The position numbers and the translations under genes were made by a program. DNA of 27,925 nt from Dictyostelium firmibasis (lineage: Eukaryota; Evosea; Eumycetozoa; Dictyosteliales; Dictyosteliaceae): positions 4,250,001 to 4,277,925 of the forward strand of contig CM069769.1 of the NCBI GenBank assembly GCA_036169595.1. Direction: 5' to 3'. The first letter of the stretch is position 1, and each line of letters begins with the position of its first letter. Positions 25,815 to 27,925 of the stretch are shown here, in pieces. Below the pieces are notes generated by a model. The model ran no database searches, was not told the origin of the DNA, and saw only the letters and a program-made list of their open reading frames with translations.

Positions 25815-27518
25815 TTGGTCGTTCCAGTGGTCAGAAGTCCAATCAAACATGTCATCGAACCGTCGAGAAATGCTTGCTCTACTAATGGCATTTCAGACTC
25901 TATGTCGGAAGTTGAACAACTGCAATCTAAAGATTCAAACCGACAACACAACAACTCTCTCGTATGTCAATCGTCAAGGTGGTCAGATTCAAGATCTATC
26001 GACTCTCTTCGAACAACTCTGGAAACAATGTCTCAAGAAGAAAATCAATCCGATTGGGGAACACATTCCAGGATTCTTCAATGTCAAAGCCGATCACCTC
26101 AGTCGTCTATCAGAGATGAATCACAAATCATCCAAGACGATAAAGAGTTACAACTGGCAACTCAAGAAAGAAGTATTCAATCGAATTCAACTTCAATTCG
26201 GTCAAATTCAAATGGATCTGTTTGCTTCACACTTCAACCATCAAACAATCAATTACTCAACCATGAAAATGAATGCTCTACAACTCGATTGGAGTCAGTG
26301 GAATCAATGTCTAGCGTTCCCACCTCCAATACTTTTGCCTTCTGTGATGGAGAAGATGAACTTATTGAGTTCGAAGATGGTTTCTATAATACTGATCTTC
26401 CCGATTTGGAGATCAGCAACTTGGTATCCGATGATTCAAGCTCAAGTTCCTCGTCATCATCGCCATCTGTTTCCTCAAGTACTGGGTACTTTTCAAGAAG
26501 TATTGACAAAAGAATCGATAGAGTCAATACCAATTCTCATGTAAAGTCAATAATTAAAACAAGTAAATCGAGTACTTCGAATTTGTTTATGAACTCTTGG
26601 CAACCATCAACCATAAAGGTCTATGATTCAAACTACTCAAAGTTCCATTTCTTTTGTATTTTAAATCGTTTGGATCCATCAAAGATTACTTTGGTAGTTT
26701 TTATGGACTATTTGACCTATTTATTCAAGCTACAACCTCCGTTGGCTTATTCAACAATTAACAGTCATCGTTCAATGCTTAATCAGTTACTCATTCTTAG
26801 AAATCAATCTGAAATAGTTAATGATCCGTTCATATCAAGAATAATGACTGGTATTCACAAGTTACGTCCGAGTAACTCAAAGTATAATGAAATCTGGAAT
26901 GCAAATCAAGTTTTCAAATACTTATCTACAATCAATGTTTATCCAAAGTTTACATACTCTGTTCTTCTACATAAGACTTTTGTTCTTTGTAAAATGTTTG
27001 GTTTAGCAAGGTCATCTGACTTGGTCAAATGGTCTTACAAGAATTTAATAATCACTGAACACTCAATTAAAGCTCCTGTTATCAATGCAAAAGAACAAAG
27101 GAATACAAAGAATGCTGATATTTCCATTTTAGAATTAACTTCATTAGATGAATCCAATGCAAGTATTTGTCCGGTTATCCATCTTTCAAGATACCTCAAA
27201 CACTCTGAACAAAGAAGAACTGTTTCGTCTGGTGATTCAGTATTCATTCTCCGTGATGGTAGTCCAGTTTCAGTCGAATATATAAACTCTATAGTTTTAT
27301 CAATACTTTCAAAATCAGGTATTGATATTACAAAGTTCAAATCTCACTCTACTCGTTCCGCTATGGCTTCTCTCTTGTTGTCCAGTAATGTTCCATTCCA
27401 TGTGGTCAAGAAACTCGGTCGTTGGAAATCAAATGATACAGTTGATAACTTTTATGACAAGAAAATCATTGGTGAAAAATCTGGTGGTTTCTTAAATAAT
27501 GTAGTCCAACTTTCATAA
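25815..27518 (+). pseudogene. DIRS-1 tyrosine recombinase region, copy C
   Basis: 567 codons of the recombinase frame, with the complete C-terminal catalytic domain (GLARSSDL, HSTRSA, LGRWKSND, NFYDKK) nearly identical to copies A and D. The upstream part of the frame overlaps the RT region and is separated from it by the rearranged section, so the gene as a whole is treated as a fossil. Confidence 0.7.
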
Positions 27519-27599
27519 ATTTAAATATATATATGATAATATAAATTAAAAATTTAAATAATTAAATTATATTTTATATTAAATATATATATTTAAATT
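27514..27599 (+). repeat. ICR of DIRS copy C
   Basis: Same structure and same ATTTAAATAATT variant as copy A, agreeing with the right ITR of C that follows. Confidence 0.85.
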
Positions 27600-27633
27600 G
27601 GTCCCACCCGCCCTCCCTTAGTCGGAATTCCAT

Positions 27634-27925
27634 ATAAATCAAATTGTTTTCAATATTTAGTGCCACTATTTATACTGTTTTTACTTTCTGAAAAATTTCT
27701 CAAAACTCAAAAAAATAGGTGCGTGACACGTGGCAACTTTTTTCAAACTCGAAATTTTTCATTTTTTCAATAATTTTTTCGAGCTAAAATATCTCCAGAA
27801 AATTCTCTTGAATTTCTCTGAAAATTATCTTAAATATTTGGGAATTTCAAATAAATAAATGTATTCATAAATTTAAATATATATATTTAATATAAAATAT
27901 AATTTAATTATTTAAATTTTTAATT
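27634..27925 (-). repeat. Right ITR of DIRS copy C
   Basis: Almost the same as the right ITR of copy A (12070-12361), including TTTCTCAAAACTC and the run of six T. It differs at those sites from the left ITR of copy C. Confidence 0.85.

Larger units (their letters stand above)
24124..27925 (+). mobile_element. DIRS-1: DIRS-1 copy C, second part (broken)
   Basis: Continues from the gag interruption: rest of gag, RT/RNase H region, recombinase ORF, ICR (27514-27599) and right ITR (27634-27925). Besides the nested copy D, the body carries about two internal rearrangements in the RT part, so this copy is broken. The recombinase domain at the end remains open and keeps its catalytic motifs. The right ITR is of the copy A type and ends at TTTTTAATT, which coincides with the end of the window. 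Confidence 0.85.

Noticed and set aside
25513-25850. Minus-strand RNase H-like frames in the body of copy C, as if another element were inserted
   Set aside because: They are DIRS sequence of the same type as the host element and reflect internal rearrangement of copy C, not a further insertion.
1-27925. CRISPR arrays, tRNA and rRNA genes
   Set aside because: No regular short repeats with unique spacers, no tRNA-like cloverleaf with a T-loop, and no rRNA sequence were seen on either strand.

Overview
The window looks like nuclear DNA of a social amoeba, Dictyostelium discoideum or a very close relative. Non-coding DNA is extremely AT-rich, coding tracts are rich in Asn, Ser and acidic repeats, and introns are short with GT...AG ends. 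There are four copies or parts of DIRS-1, the tyrosine-recombinase retrotransposon that builds the centromeric clusters of D. discoideum. The arrangement suggests the edge of such a cluster.

Layout. (1) 1-2185, minus: 5' part of a spliced zinc-finger gene with a DDE-transposase-like core, running off the left edge. Its promoter block recurs at 7345-7620. (2) 2529-3086, minus: a small Asn-rich protein of unknown role. (3) 3087-3946: very AT-rich spacer holding a 20-bp perfect inverted repeat and a candidate non-coding RNA with a DUSE-like upstream element. (4) 3947-7307: a PIF/Harbinger-like DNA transposon with ~95-bp inverted ends and two divergent genes, a Myb/SANT-like partner (minus) and a spliced transposase with an N-terminal chromodomain (plus). 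(5) 7308-7620: a short DIRS terminal stub and the second copy of the promoter block. (6) 7620-12361, plus: DIRS-1 copy A, which looks whole. (7) 12362-16631, minus: DIRS copy B, truncated and mosaic, with one half from a diverged subfamily. (8) 16632-18669: about 2 kb of DNA of bacterial character, carrying broken pieces of an LplT/YgeD-like MFS gene and of recC, divergently arranged. The best match I can suggest is a Chlamydiota genome. (9) 18670-19386 plus 24124-27925, plus: DIRS copy C, broken. (10) 19387-24123, minus: DIRS copy D, which looks whole and is nested in the gag gene of C. The window ends at the right terminus of C.

How it fits together. DIRS-1 copies replicate through a gag protein, a reverse transcriptase/RNase H/methylase protein and a tyrosine recombinase, using inverted terminal repeats (ITRs) and an internal complementary region (ICR). 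They have inserted into each other and into neighbouring repeats. The Harbinger-like element is a self-contained two-gene system driven from a shared central promoter. That promoter shares a 13-bp CACGTG-containing block with the common DIRS ITR.

The most unusual feature is the bacterial segment, held between two DIRS left ends of the same sequence variant. It is either a fossil of chlamydia-to-amoeba transfer or an assembly chimera. In-frame stops and missing gene parts favour the fossil, but only reads crossing both junctions can decide.
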